This document shows positions 34,642 through 41,801 of a DNA stretch of 64,000 nucleotides, in pieces. Position 1 is the stretch's first letter, and each line of letters opens with the position of its first letter. The notes under the pieces are model-generated. The model was not told where the DNA came from. It made no database searches and was given only the letters and a program-made list of their open reading frames with translations. This stretch comes from an uncultured Paracoccaceae bacterium (lineage in GTDB: Bacteria > Pseudomonadota > Alphaproteobacteria > Rhodobacterales > Rhodobacteraceae), in NCBI GenBank assembly GCA_947494675.1, contig CANLVP010000001.1, forward strand, positions 1,743,777 through 1,807,776, in the 5' to 3' direction. The position numbers were made by a program, and so were the translations under genes.

Positions 34642-34900
34642 TCCTATCTCCCAGTAAAATGTCTCTTAAAAATAGACCAAAACTTCGGGTCGGGCGATAG
34701 CGTTGAAATGCCCACGGGTGCTCTCACTGCAGGACAAAAGAGAAAGCACGCAACAGACATCACTAATGACGCTGTGTAGACAAAGTGAGCTTTCGCATCT
34801 GTTTGCCGAAAGTCTGCTTCACAAGGTTTTTCTTGATAGTAGGCATCTTCCATCGCAAGCTTCCCGTCAGCAACGATGTTCTAGTGGGACGGTACTGGGA

Positions 34901-35548
34901 ATGCTTGAGATTTGGGGGCGTCGTTCGTCGTCTAACGTTCAGGCGCTTATGTGGTGCGTCGGAGAATTGCAATTGCCTCACATCCGTTACGATGCTGGCG
35001 GACAACACGGCGTCACGGACACCGATTTCTTCTTGGCATTGAATCCCAATGGGACCATTCCGGTAATACGAGACGAAAGCGGTCCGCCGATTTGGGAGAC
35101 AGGTGCTGTTCTCAGGTACCTTGCCACTCGTTACGGATCAGACTCGTTCTGGCCGAATGATCCAGATCGCAGAACGGAAGTGGACATGTGGGCAGAATGG
35201 GCAAAAATCAACGTGGCGATGTGTTTTACGGTGCCAATTTTCTGGCGGGTAGTCCGTACGCCTGAAACCGAACGAGACAAAAAGGCAATCGCTTTTGCCC
35301 TGCGGGCCTTGCATGAACGGCTTGCAATCGCTGAAGCTCGTCTCGAGAAGGCGGAATGGCTAGCAGGGCCATCCCTGACGTTGGCAGACATTCAGTTTGG
35401 ACATGTGCTCTTTCGTTATTTCGACATTGATATCGAGCGTCCGGACTGGCCAAGGCTCAATGAATACAATGATCGTCTTATGATGCGCCCGGCCTTTCGC
35501 GAGCACGTCGCAATCAGCTATGACGAACTCCGCGCCACTCCCCTTTGA
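34901..35548 (+). CDS. Glutathione S-transferase family protein (inside inserted segment)
   Basis: A 215-residue two-domain protein. The thioredoxin-like N-terminal half begins 'MLEIWGRRSSSNVQALMWCVGE' (read in parts) and has 'NPNGTIPVI' with the cis-Pro and 'IWETGAVLRYLA', where E-T contacts glutathione. The helical C-terminal half includes 'AEWLAGPSLTLADIQFG', the usual capping motif. It conjugates or reduces substrates with glutathione. The frame is open upstream, but ATG 34901 matches the family start. Lower G+C than the surroundings supports acquisition together with the GFA gene. Confidence 0.88.
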   Translation: MLEIWGRRSSSNVQALMWCVGELQLPHIRYDAGGQHGVTDTDFFLALNPNGTIPVIRDESGPPIWETGAVLRYLATRYGSDSFWPNDPDRRTEVDMWAEWAKINVAMCFTVPIFWRVVRTPETERDKKAIAFALRALHERLAIAEARLEKAEWLAGPSLTLADIQFGHVLFRYFDIDIERPDWPRLNEYNDRLMMRPAFREHVAISYDELRATPL

Positions 35549-35629
35549 ATATTGCAAAATCGGCGCTTCAGCTTTCCTTCCGTATGCTGACGTTGGCGGC
35601 TATCGCAGCATTCGACACTTTGGGCTCAA

Positions 35630-35646
35630 ACCGGACCTTTGCTGCA
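35630..35646 (+). repeat. ACCGGACC-type repeat, right copy
   Basis: Right-hand partner of the element at 34065-34081 (14 of 17 bases agree). It is followed by 'CGGACGTCCG', a 10-base perfect palindrome at 35654-35663, inside the non-coding end of the inserted segment. Confidence 0.4.
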
Positions 35647-35666
35647 ACTTGCTCGGACGTCCGGTT

Positions 35667-35825
35667 TTAGGCGATTGGGTCAATTTGTGATGCAAAGGTC
35701 AAAGTCATCTGACGTTCAACAACGGCATAAGGCGGCGATTGGTATTTGCCGTAGGTCTGTGCCTGCCCGTCTGTGGCAGCCACGCCGATGGCGGCGGTGG
35801 TCAGGATGGTGGCAAGACGTGACAT
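35667..35825 (-). pseudogene. SOUL haem-binding protein, 5' part of an interrupted gene
   Basis: A 52-codon frame from ATG 35825 with a good GGAG seven bases upstream. Residues 1-22 form a signal peptide ('LATILTTAAIGVAATDGQAQ' in parts) and residues 23-37 read 'QTYGKYQSPPYAVVE', the normal N-terminal lead of SOUL proteins. After E37 the sequence turns unrelated and stops 15 codons later. The continuation is at 33435-33953. The promoter and ribosome site of the original gene are therefore still attached to this fragment only. Confidence 0.75.
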
Positions 35826-35891
35826 GCAAGGCTCCGCTTTGGTGATGTCTTTGCGACGTGTAAAGCGGGCTTGCGGATCACAGGCGGCGGG

Positions 35892-36878
35892 TCAGGCCAC
35901 GCTCAGAACGGTGCGGACCAGTGCGGTCATCGAGGTGGTGCCGGTCTTTTCATAGACGCGCTGCAAATGGGTTTTGGCCGTGGCAGGCGAAATTCCCAGT
36001 TCGGCGGCGATCACAGGCAGGCTTTGCCCGTTGACCACGCCCAGCATGACCCGGTGCTGGTTGTCGGACAGGCCAAAGACAAGGGCGCTGGCGTCAACTC
36101 GCGCGGTGGTCGCCTGAGAGGTGCCGAATTCCAGATAGGTATGGCTGTCTTGCACCGTCAGCATGATGACCTCATGACCGGTATCATCCGTGCGTTCGAT
36201 CACGATGGGATAGGCAAAGCGTTGCCCCTCCATTTCCGTATAGGCGGCTTGTTCAAAAAACCCGTGCAAAGCACCAGCGCGCGTGATGGCGGCCTGCAAA
36301 GCGCGATCCACCGAGGGATCTGTGGCACGCAAACACCCGCCGCGCAGGGTAAAGGCCGGGTGGTTTTGCAAATGGCGGCTGGCACTTGGCCCCATGCCCA
36401 CCACGCGGCCCGTGGCATCCACCGCGATCCCATCGGATTCGTGCTGGCGCGAGCGGGAGGCCATGACGTTCACGCAGACGATTTTCCACGCGCCATCATG
36501 CCGTTCAAGCACCCATGTCTCATAGGTCTCCCCCATCATACACAGGGATGCGTCCGTGGTGGCGCGGCAGGTCGCCCATGCCATATCGCCCCTGACGTGT
36601 ATGGCCTCCGTCCGCTTTTCCCAGCGCTCGCTCGTAGGCACCTGGCCCTCAAAATGCAGCCGCGTGCCTGCGTCGTGCTGGTCCCAGCCCTCCCGCACAT
36701 CCAGCCCCAGCTCATGGCTCATCATCGTGGAGCGCATCTTGTCGCTGTGCAGATAGCAATCTGCCCATGCCGCATAGTCGAGCGAAAAGAACGCATCGAT
36801 CTCGCGGTTGAGCAGTGCCTCAACCGCGGCCTCATCGGCGCTGCGCCGGGTCTCTACCTTGGCAATCTCGTCCTTCAT
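35892..36878 (-). CDS. LuxR-type regulator with N-terminal NTF2/SnoaL-like domain
   Basis: A 328-residue protein of unusual design. Residues 10-125 resemble an NTF2/SnoaL-like ligand pocket ('AAVEALLNREIDAFFSLDYAAW', read in parts, 'YETWVLERHDGAWKIVCVNVM'). Residues 130-250 may be a PAS-like sensor. The last 65 residues are a LuxR helix-turn-helix ('VIAAELGISPATAKTHLQRVYEKTG', in parts). The whole suggests a ligand-sensing activator. ATG 36878 overlaps the stop of a 68-residue upstream gene, so the two are coupled. An in-frame earlier start lacks support. Target genes are unknown. Confidence 0.82.
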   Translation of the reverse strand: MKDEIAKVETRRSADEAAVEALLNREIDAFFSLDYAAWADCYLHSDKMRSTMMSHELGLDVREGWDQHDAGTRLHFEGQVPTSERWEKRTEAIHVRGDMAWATCRATTDASLCMMGETYETWVLERHDGAWKIVCVNVMASRSRQHESDGIAVDATGRVVGMGPSASRHLQNHPAFTLRGGCLRATDPSVDRALQAAITRAGALHGFFEQAAYTEMEGQRFAYPIVIERTDDTGHEVIMLTVQDSHTYLEFGTSQATTARVDASALVFGLSDNQHRVMLGVVNGQSLPVIAAELGISPATAKTHLQRVYEKTGTTSMTALVRTVLSVA

Positions 36879-37081
36879 CCCAATACCTTTGTGCCTGTGG
36901 GTTCCGGTGCAACGGTGGCTTTTGGGGTCGCCATCCAACTGGCCCACCACCGCCGCAGATTCGCAAACCTGACTGTGGTCTCGCCAAAACTAGCATAAAA
37001 CAGCTCTTCCTCCGCGCGGTGATTTTTGTGACCGGTTGGCATGACAAGGCGCTCGCCCATCTTCTTTTCGAAATAATCCAT
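36875..37081 (-). CDS. Small protein of unknown function, coupled to the LuxR-type regulator
   Basis: A 68-residue protein, cytoplasmic by composition, with 'MDYFEKKMGERLVMPTG' at the start, 'RAEEELFYASFGETTVRFANLRRWW' (read in parts) and a Pro/Thr-rich end. ATG 37081 has an AGGAG site seven to eight bases upstream, and the stop overlaps the regulator start (ATGA). No family is recognised; it may be a partner of the regulator. A Trp-Trp pair near residue 49 could be a binding patch. Confidence 0.65.
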   Translation of the reverse strand: MDYFEKKMGERLVMPTGHKNHRAEEELFYASFGETTVRFANLRRWWASWMATPKATVAPEPTGTKVLG

Positions 37082-37383
37082 CGCTGGCTCTCCTGATATT
37101 GACGCCAACCACCATGCCCCACAGCCCCCCGCGGGTCTGTCCCCCGGTCAGGGGACAGCGCGCCCACAAAGGGACAAACGCCCAACATACCTTGCGCAAA
37201 ATGGAACAACCGCTTAGATCATCCCCATGAAACAGGTTTTCGACATGGACGACCGCGCCCGCTTGCCTTGGCGCTTTTATGGTGCCTCTTGCACCATTCT
37301 GGCCGATCTATGACCAGACAGCCCCCGGCTGCCTGACCCTTGCTCCATCACCCAAATCCAACATAACCAACGGGAGAGGACCC
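37082..37383. other. leuC leader region with hairpin
   Basis: This 302-base gap lies between divergent genes. It holds a perfect 8-bp hairpin, CTGTCCCC (37137-37144) and GGGGACAG (37151-37158) with a 6-base loop. Two very short frames (9 and 28 codons, 37201-37230 and 37227-37313) overlap by ATGA, but neither is rich in Leu codons, so a classical leu leader peptide is not supported. The leuC ribosome site is GGGAGAGG just before ATG 37384. No clear -35/-10 pair was seen. Confidence 0.5.
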
Positions 37384-38790
37384 ATGTCCCCCAAAACGCT
37401 TTACGATAAAATCTGGGATGCCCATGTCGCCCACGAAGCTGACGACGGCACCTGCCTTTTGTATATCGACCGCCATCTGGTCCACGAAGTGACCAGCCCG
37501 CAGGCCTTTGAAGGGCTGCGGATGACGAACCGCACCGTGCGCGCGCCCGATAAAACCATCGCCGTGCCGGACCACAACGTGCCCACCACGCTGGACCGCG
37601 CCAATGCCGCGACCATGACCGAAGACAGCCGCATCCAGGTCGAAGCGCTCGACAAGAACGCCAAGGATTTCGGCATCCACTACTATCCTGTGTCCGACGT
37701 CCGCCAGGGCATCGTGCATATCGTTGGCCCCGAACAGGGCTGGACGCTGCCGGGCATGACCGTGGTCTGCGGCGACAGCCACACCGCGACCCACGGCGCA
37801 TTCGGCGCGCTGGCCCACGGCATCGGTACGTCAGAGGTTGAGCATGTGCTGGCCACCCAGACGCTGATCCAGAAGAAATCCAAGAACATGAAGGTCGAGA
37901 TCACCGGCAAACTCCGCCCCGGTGTCACCGCCAAGGACATCACCCTGTCCGTCATCGGCGCCACCGGCACCGCTGGCGGCACCGGCTATGTCATCGAATA
38001 CTGCGGCGAAGCGATCCGCGACCTGTCGATGGAAGGGCGCATGACCGTCTGCAACATGGCGATCGAAGGCGGCGCACGCGCAGGCCTGATCGCGCCGGAC
38101 GAAAAAACCTTTGAATACTGCATGGGCCGCCCCCACGCACCAATGGGTGCTGAATGGGAAGCCGCCCTTGCATGGTGGAAAACGCTCTATTCCGACGACG
38201 ATGCCCACTGGGATCAGGTCATCACGCTCAAGGGCGAAGACATCGCGCCCGTCGTCACCTGGGGCACCTCGCCCGAGGATGTGCTGCCAATCACCGCAAA
38301 AGTCCCCGCAAGTTCGGACTTTGAAGGTGGTAAGGTCGGTGCCGCACAACGGAGCCTTGATTATATGGACCTCACGCCCGGCACACCATTGTCGGATATC
38401 GAAATCGACACCGTCTTTATCGGCTCTTGCACCAATGGCCGGATCGAGGACCTGCGTGCCGCAGCGGCGATCCTGAAGGGCAAAAAGAAAAAAGATGGGC
38501 TGCGGGCGATGGTTGTCCCCGGCTCTGGTCTTGTGCGCGCGCAGGCCGAAGAAGAAGGGCTGGCCGATATCTTCAAAGAGGCCGGGTTCGAATGGCGTCT
38601 TGCAGGTTGCTCGATGTGTCTGGCGATGAACCCCGACCAACTGGCCCCAGGCGAGCGCTGTGCCGCAACCTCCAACCGCAACTTCGAGGGACGTCAGGGC
38701 CGGGGCGGACGCACCCACCTGATGTCCCCCGCGATGGCCGCCGCCGCAGCCATCACCGGCAAACTCACCGATGTGCGGGAGATGATGTAA
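37384..38790 (+). CDS. leuC: 3-isopropylmalate dehydratase large subunit
   Basis: A 468-residue aconitase-family protein that, with LeuD, isomerises 2-isopropylmalate to 3-isopropylmalate in leucine synthesis. The [4Fe-4S] ligands are C349 ('GSCTNGR'), C409 and C412 ('[11 protein letters not shown]'), in step with E. coli C347, C407, C410. '[26 protein letters not shown]' (read in parts) is the conserved core. ATG 37384 has a good site and the right family start. The stop is followed after three bases by the start of a thioredoxin-like gene; leuD is 2.2 kb further on, after five inserted frames. Confidence 0.97.
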   Translation: MSPKTLYDKIWDAHVAHEADDGTCLLYIDRHLVHEVTSPQAFEGLRMTNRTVRAPDKTIAVPDHNVPTTLDRANAATMTEDSRIQVEALDKNAKDFGIHYYPVSDVRQGIVHIVGPEQGWTLPGMTVVCGDSHTATHGAFGALAHGIGTSEVEHVLATQTLIQKKSKNMKVEITGKLRPGVTAKDITLSVIGATGTAGGTGYVIEYCGEAIRDLSMEGRMTVCNMAIEGGARAGLIAPDEKTFEYCMGRPHAPMGAEWEAALAWWKTLYSDDDAHWDQVITLKGEDIAPVVTWGTSPEDVLPITAKVPASSDFEGGKVGAAQRSLDYMDLTPGTPLSDIEIDTVFIGSCTNGRIEDLRAAAAILKGKKKKDGLRAMVVPGSGLVRAQAEEEGLADIFKEAGFEWRLAGCSMCLAMNPDQLAPGERCAATSNRNFEGRQGRGGRTHLMSPAMAAAAAITGKLTDVREMM

Positions 38791-38793
38791 GGC

Positions 38794-39456
38794 ATGACGC
38801 TGTTGCGCGACATTTCCGTGGGTATTTGCGTGATGCTGGGTCTGGCGGGGCTTCCTCTGGACGCCCGCGCAGATGGCATCACCCATTTCCCTGCGGACAT
38901 TGCGCGCAGTTGCTGGGGCGGTCGCGCCCAGATGTATGACGAATGCGGCAGCCAGCAAAAGATACTCGCGCAGGCGATGGCTGCGGCAGACGTGGAGGGC
39001 AAGACAGTGCTTGTCATCTACGGGGCAGAATGGTGCATCTGGTGCCATACGTTGGAAAAGTATCTCGCCGGAGACTCATTTCGGTTTGAATACAATCTGG
39101 AAGGCGACCAATTCGCACTTTATGAATTGGGCACAGGGGCTTCTTCGGTCACGGCGGCGGAGCTGGAAGCGTTCACGTCGGAAAACCTTGTCCTTGCCCA
39201 CATTGAAAACCAGTACAGCCCCGATGGGTATGACGTGTTGGCTCAAACAGGCGCAGATGCCCTCTTTGCAGGGGGATTGCCGTTTGTGTTCACTGTGGTT
39301 GACGGCGCTGTCTCTCGCGTCATGGCCAACCCTTCAGAACTTAAGGGACTTGAAGTGCGGCGCGAAGGGTTCAACTGGTATCGCGGATATAACCGGGAAC
39401 TGCTTTTGGCAGAACTCGAACGCATGATTGCGCCAACTGACAAGGACGATTCATGA
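38794..39456 (+). CDS. Secreted thioredoxin-like protein (CIWC)
   Basis: A 220-residue protein. Residues 1-26 are a Sec signal peptide (cut after 'DARA'). The thioredoxin-like domain (about 55-215) has 'VLVIYGAEWCIWCHTLEKY' with the active-site pair C81/C84, and 'GLPFVFTVVDG' with the cis-Pro. Two further cysteines, C40 and C51, lie between the signal and the domain. It would carry out disulfide exchange in the periplasm. It starts 3 bases after the leuC stop and overlaps the next gene (ATGA). Its neighbours are Tat-exported proteins, two with a Cys-X10-Cys tail, which may be its partners. Confidence 0.85.
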   Translation: MTLLRDISVGICVMLGLAGLPLDARADGITHFPADIARSCWGGRAQMYDECGSQQKILAQAMAAADVEGKTVLVIYGAEWCIWCHTLEKYLAGDSFRFEYNLEGDQFALYELGTGASSVTAAELEAFTSENLVLAHIENQYSPDGYDVLAQTGADALFAGGLPFVFTVVDGAVSRVMANPSELKGLEVRREGFNWYRGYNRELLLAELERMIAPTDKDDS

Positions 39457-39920
39457 GTATGAAGCGACGCGGATTTTTGGGACTTTTGGGGGCGGCTGTG
39501 ACGGCCCCTCTGATGCCTGCCGTGGGGGCTGCGGCCCCGGCGCGGTCAGCGTTTGCTGTGGCCGTGGCCCATGCGGAACGGTTTCCCGTAATCTCTGCGG
39601 GGGGTCTGTCCAAACATGGCAATATGACCATCGCGCAGGCCGATGCGCTGATCAAACGGCTGGGGCGCGAAGGCGTGGTGAAACTGGTCGGGCCGTCCCG
39701 GTCCGGCGCAGTGCGGGCGGCCAGCCGGGTGTTCAAGAATGATCACTGGGGTCTTGGCCGCACGGCTCAGGAACGTCAGGCGGCCACGCAAAAGACCAAG
39801 GCTGAGCAGCCACAGGCAGAGCCCAAAGCCGCAGAACCGCAAATCTCCCCGTGGCTTGCGCATTTGCATGATCTTTGTCGCCAGCAGGGCATGACCCTCA
39901 GCCCCCGGTGTTTCGCATGA
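39453..39920 (+). CDS. Tat-exported protein of unknown function, paralogue 1
   Basis: A 155-residue protein. Residues 3-31 are a twin-arginine signal: 'KRRGFLGLLGAA', a modest hydrophobic core and an AxA-like cut near 'VGAAA'. The middle (about 40-105) reads like a small winged helix ('HAERFPVISAGGLSKHGNMTIAQADALIKRLGREGVV' in parts). A Gln/Lys/Ala-rich linker follows, then the tail 'LHDLCRQQGMTLSPRCFA' with C143 and C154 (Cys-X10-Cys). No family is recognised. Start and stop both overlap neighbours by ATGA. It would be folded in the cytoplasm before export. Confidence 0.8.
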   Translation: MSMKRRGFLGLLGAAVTAPLMPAVGAAAPARSAFAVAVAHAERFPVISAGGLSKHGNMTIAQADALIKRLGREGVVKLVGPSRSGAVRAASRVFKNDHWGLGRTAQERQAATQKTKAEQPQAEPKAAEPQISPWLAHLHDLCRQQGMTLSPRCFA

Positions 39921-39934
39921 AGCGGCGCGGGTTC
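39897..39934 (+). repeat. 38-base direct repeat at paralogue junction 1/2
   Basis: Positions 39897-39934 and 40352-40389 agree at 37 of 38 bases. Each copy spans the 3' end of one paralogue and the Tat-signal start of the next, including the ATGA overlap. This is what tandem duplication by unequal crossing-over, or later gene conversion, would leave. Confidence 0.85.
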
Positions 39935-40375
39935 CTCACGATGCTCGGTGCTGCCGTTGCCGCACCCGTAATGCCCAGCTTGGGCAGTGCGGCGACCACG
40001 GCGGCCAGCTACAACCGCTATACCTATGGGCTGGCTGTGTTCCACGCGCGCACTCGCGCGCATGTCTCGGCGCGCGGCTTGTCCCATTGCCTAAAGGTGA
40101 CCCTGCCGCAGGCCGAGGCGATGATCGCCGAGATGTCGGCCAAAGGCATGGTCCGCCCGGTCCTTGGGGCCGCAGGTGGGCATGTGCGGGCGGTCAGCAA
40201 TATCCTCAAGCCGGATATGTGGGGGCTGGAACGCACCGCGCGGCAGGCCCGCTCCCGTGCCCGGCGTGCCCGCATTGAGACGCAGGACCACGGCGTTGCC
40301 GACCCGATGATGGCGCATCTGCATCAGATCTGCCGCGACTATGGCATGGCGCTCAGCCCACGGTGTTTCGCATGA
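39917..40375 (+). CDS. Tat-exported protein of unknown function, paralogue 2
   Basis: A 152-residue paralogue of the preceding gene. It has the same Tat signal ('MKRRGFLTMLGAA', cut after 'GSAA' region), the same central domain ('FHARTRAHVSARGLSH', 'TLPQAEAMIAEMSAKGMV', 'HVRAVSNILKPDMWGLERTA') and the same tail 'LHQICRDYGMALSPRCFA' with C140 and C151 ten residues apart. An Arg-rich linker replaces the Gln-rich one of paralogue 1. It overlaps both neighbours by ATGA and lacks its own strong ribosome site, so it depends on coupled translation. Confidence 0.8.
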   Translation: MKRRGFLTMLGAAVAAPVMPSLGSAATTAASYNRYTYGLAVFHARTRAHVSARGLSHCLKVTLPQAEAMIAEMSAKGMVRPVLGAAGGHVRAVSNILKPDMWGLERTARQARSRARRARIETQDHGVADPMMAHLHQICRDYGMALSPRCFA

Positions 40376-40389
40376 AGCGGCGCGGGTTC
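40352..40389 (+). repeat. 38-base direct repeat at paralogue junction 2/3
   Basis: Second copy of the repeat at 39897-39934, with one mismatch (A for C at 40360). It spans the end of paralogue 2 and the start of paralogue 3. Confidence 0.85.
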
Positions 40390-40827
40390 TTGGGTCTCTT
40401 TGGTGCGGCCATCGCCACGCCTTTCTTACCGGGCAGTGCGGTGGCCCGTGCGGCCAAGGTCGCACCCTATTCTGCCGCCGCTTTGCATGGTGCGGTGATC
40501 CATGCGCAGTCCCGCGCGGTCTTTAGCGTGTGGGGGTTGGCGCGCGCGCTGAACCTGCCGGTTGAGACCACAGAGGTGCTGATGCGCGATCTGGCCAAAC
40601 GCGGTGTGCTGGGTCCGTTGCAGGGCACGACCCACGGCGGCCGCTGGGCCAGCAGCCGGATCATGACGCGCGAAGCGGTGGCGTTGCAGCGCGCTGTGAA
40701 AGCCCAAAACGGGGCCACGCGGGCGCATGTGTCAAATGCACATGCCCAGCCGGACCTCACTGCGATGATGACGCATCTGCGCGGCATCGCCGTTAACTAC
40801 TTTGCCGCCAAGGGGGCCGTCGCATGA
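40372..40827 (+). CDS. Tat-exported protein of unknown function, paralogue 3
   Basis: A 151-residue third paralogue. The Tat signal is 'MKRRGFLGLFGAA' with an 'AVARAA' cut region. The central domain is kept ('VIHAQSRAVFSVWGLARAL', 'VLMRDLAKRGVLGPL', 'RWASSRIMTREAVALQRA'), but the tail is '[20 protein letters not shown]': both cysteines of the other two copies are gone and the protein has no Cys. It could therefore be a structural or regulatory member rather than a redox one. An ATG 9 bases upstream (40363) is possible; ATG 40372 keeps the Tat signal at the N terminus as in the other copies. Confidence 0.8.
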   Translation: MKRRGFLGLFGAAIATPFLPGSAVARAAKVAPYSAAALHGAVIHAQSRAVFSVWGLARALNLPVETTEVLMRDLAKRGVLGPLQGTTHGGRWASSRIMTREAVALQRAVKAQNGATRAHVSNAHAQPDLTAMMTHLRGIAVNYFAAKGAVA

Positions 40828-40964
40828 GCGCTGATTGCCCAATTGCTGGATTTGATGCGCATGGGTTGTGCATTGGTCGTGCATGGGTTCTGCACCGGTT
40901 CTGTATCACCGATTTTCATTCCACAGGGGCCACATCTGGTAGGCCGAAATTAGGAGTTCATTAA
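40824..40964 (+). CDS. Possible 46-residue protein between paralogue 3 and leuD
   Basis: An ATG-started frame of 46 codons that overlaps the stop of paralogue 3 by ATGA, like every other junction in this set, and ends one base before the leuD ATG. The product has three cysteines (C5, C16, C27), no signal peptide and a basic/Gly-rich end. It fills the gap so exactly that coupled translation from paralogue 3 into leuD is plausible. It contains a near-perfect 13-base direct repeat (40860-40872 and 40882-40894). It may instead be a coupling device with no functional product. Confidence 0.4.
   Translation: MSADCPIAGFDAHGLCIGRAWVLHRFCITDFHSTGATSGRPKLGVH
40860..40894 (+). repeat. Short direct repeat in the leuD leader
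   Basis: CATGGGTTGTGCA (40860-40872) and CATGGGTTCTGCA (40882-40894) differ at one base and lie 22 bases apart; a weaker third copy (CGGTTCTGTA) follows at about 40896-40905. The 22-base step is about two DNA turns. The role is unknown. Confidence 0.5.
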
Positions 40965-40965
40965 G

Positions 40966-41571
40966 ATGGACAAGTTCACCACGCTCAGCGGCATCGCCGC
41001 GCCTTTGCCTTTGGTCAATATCGACACCGATATGATTATCCCAAAGCAGTTCCTGAAGACGATCAAACGCTCTGGTCTGGGCGTGAACCTCTTTGATGAG
41101 ATGCGCTACGACGACGACCGCAACGAGATTTCGGATTTCGTGCTGAACCAGCCGCAATACCGCGAGGCTTCCATTCTGGTGGCGGGCGACAACTTTGGCT
41201 GCGGTTCCAGCCGTGAGCATGCGCCTTGGGCGATCAAGGACTTTGGGATTACCTGCGTGATCGCGCCGTCCTATGCCGATATCTTCTACAATAACTGCTT
41301 TAAGAACGGCATTCTGCCCATTGCACTGCCGCAAGAGCAGGTGGATGTGCTGATGAAGGACGCCGAAAAAGGCTCCAACGCGCGGATCGAGGTGGACCTT
41401 GAGGCGCAGACGATCACCAGCTCTGATGGTGATGTGTTCACCTTTGACGTTGATCCCTTCAAGAAGCATTGCCTGATGAACGGCCTTGATGACATCGGTC
41501 TGACGATGGAAAAAGCCGCCAGCATCGACACGTTTGAGGCTGCTGCAGCCCAAGCACGCCCCTGGGTCTGA
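40966..41571 (+). CDS. leuD: 3-isopropylmalate dehydratase small subunit
   Basis: A 201-residue swivel-domain subunit that completes the LeuCD isomerase. Marks: '[17 protein letters not shown]', '[21 protein letters not shown]' (read in parts), '[18 protein letters not shown]'. An AGGAG site (40952-40956) precedes ATG 40966. It is normally next to or close to leuC; here 2.2 kb of unrelated coupled genes intervene, yet all run the same way, so a single transcript from leuC to leuD is likely. leuB is separate, at 45624. Confidence 0.97.
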   Translation: MDKFTTLSGIAAPLPLVNIDTDMIIPKQFLKTIKRSGLGVNLFDEMRYDDDRNEISDFVLNQPQYREASILVAGDNFGCGSSREHAPWAIKDFGITCVIAPSYADIFYNNCFKNGILPIALPQEQVDVLMKDAEKGSNARIEVDLEAQTITSSDGDVFTFDVDPFKKHCLMNGLDDIGLTMEKAASIDTFEAAAAQARPWV

Positions 41572-41578
41572 TAAAAAC

Positions 41579-41613
41579 CGGGTTTTGCGGCGGCACGGTC
41601 GTCGCAAGACCCG
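41579..41613. terminator. Hairpin after leuD
   Basis: CGGGTTTTGCG (41579-41589) pairs with CGCAAGACCCG (41603-41613): an 11-bp stem with one G-T wobble and a 13-base loop, eight bases after the leuD stop. On the plus strand no T-run follows; on the minus strand it is followed by TTTTTATC. It may protect or end the leu transcript. Confidence 0.45.
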
Positions 41614-41801
41614 AAACAATCCCGCGCGGCAACTTGTGTGCCCGCACCGTCCCACCCCCCACATTTTGAGCCTAAAACTAGATCGCCACATGTCGGTCTT
41701 AAAATGGTTGCCATTCCGCACCACCCCCACCCCAAAACAGCCGCACTCATTTCGTCATTGTTAACCGATACTTGCAGGGCATTCCGAATGTGGGCAAAAT
41801 T

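Larger units (their letters stand above)
33954..35714. mobile_element. 1.76-kb inserted segment carrying GFA and GST genes
   Basis: This stretch separates the two halves of the SOUL gene. It is visibly more A+T-rich and has different codon use from its surroundings. It carries a GFA gene (minus) and a glutathione-transferase gene (plus) and no transposase. The left edge has a 7-bp inverted repeat (TTCCACG/CGTGGAA at 33951-33966). Both ends hold a similar 17-base element (34065-34081 and 35630-35646). A 3-base TTC is shared by both target edges and could be a target duplication. How it moved is unknown. Confidence 0.55.

Noticed and set aside
34703..34900. N-terminal extension of the glutathione transferase
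   Set aside because: The frame is open, but the added 66 residues have no family match and the thioredoxin-like fold starts at ATG 34901.
35871..36998. 375-codon plus-strand frame over the LuxR-type regulator
   Set aside because: The minus strand has clear LuxR and NTF2-like motifs and coupled neighbours; the plus frame has none.
37227..37313. 28-codon frame as a leucine leader peptide for leuC
   Set aside because: It has three scattered Leu codons and no run, and no alternative stem set was seen, so classical attenuation is not supported.
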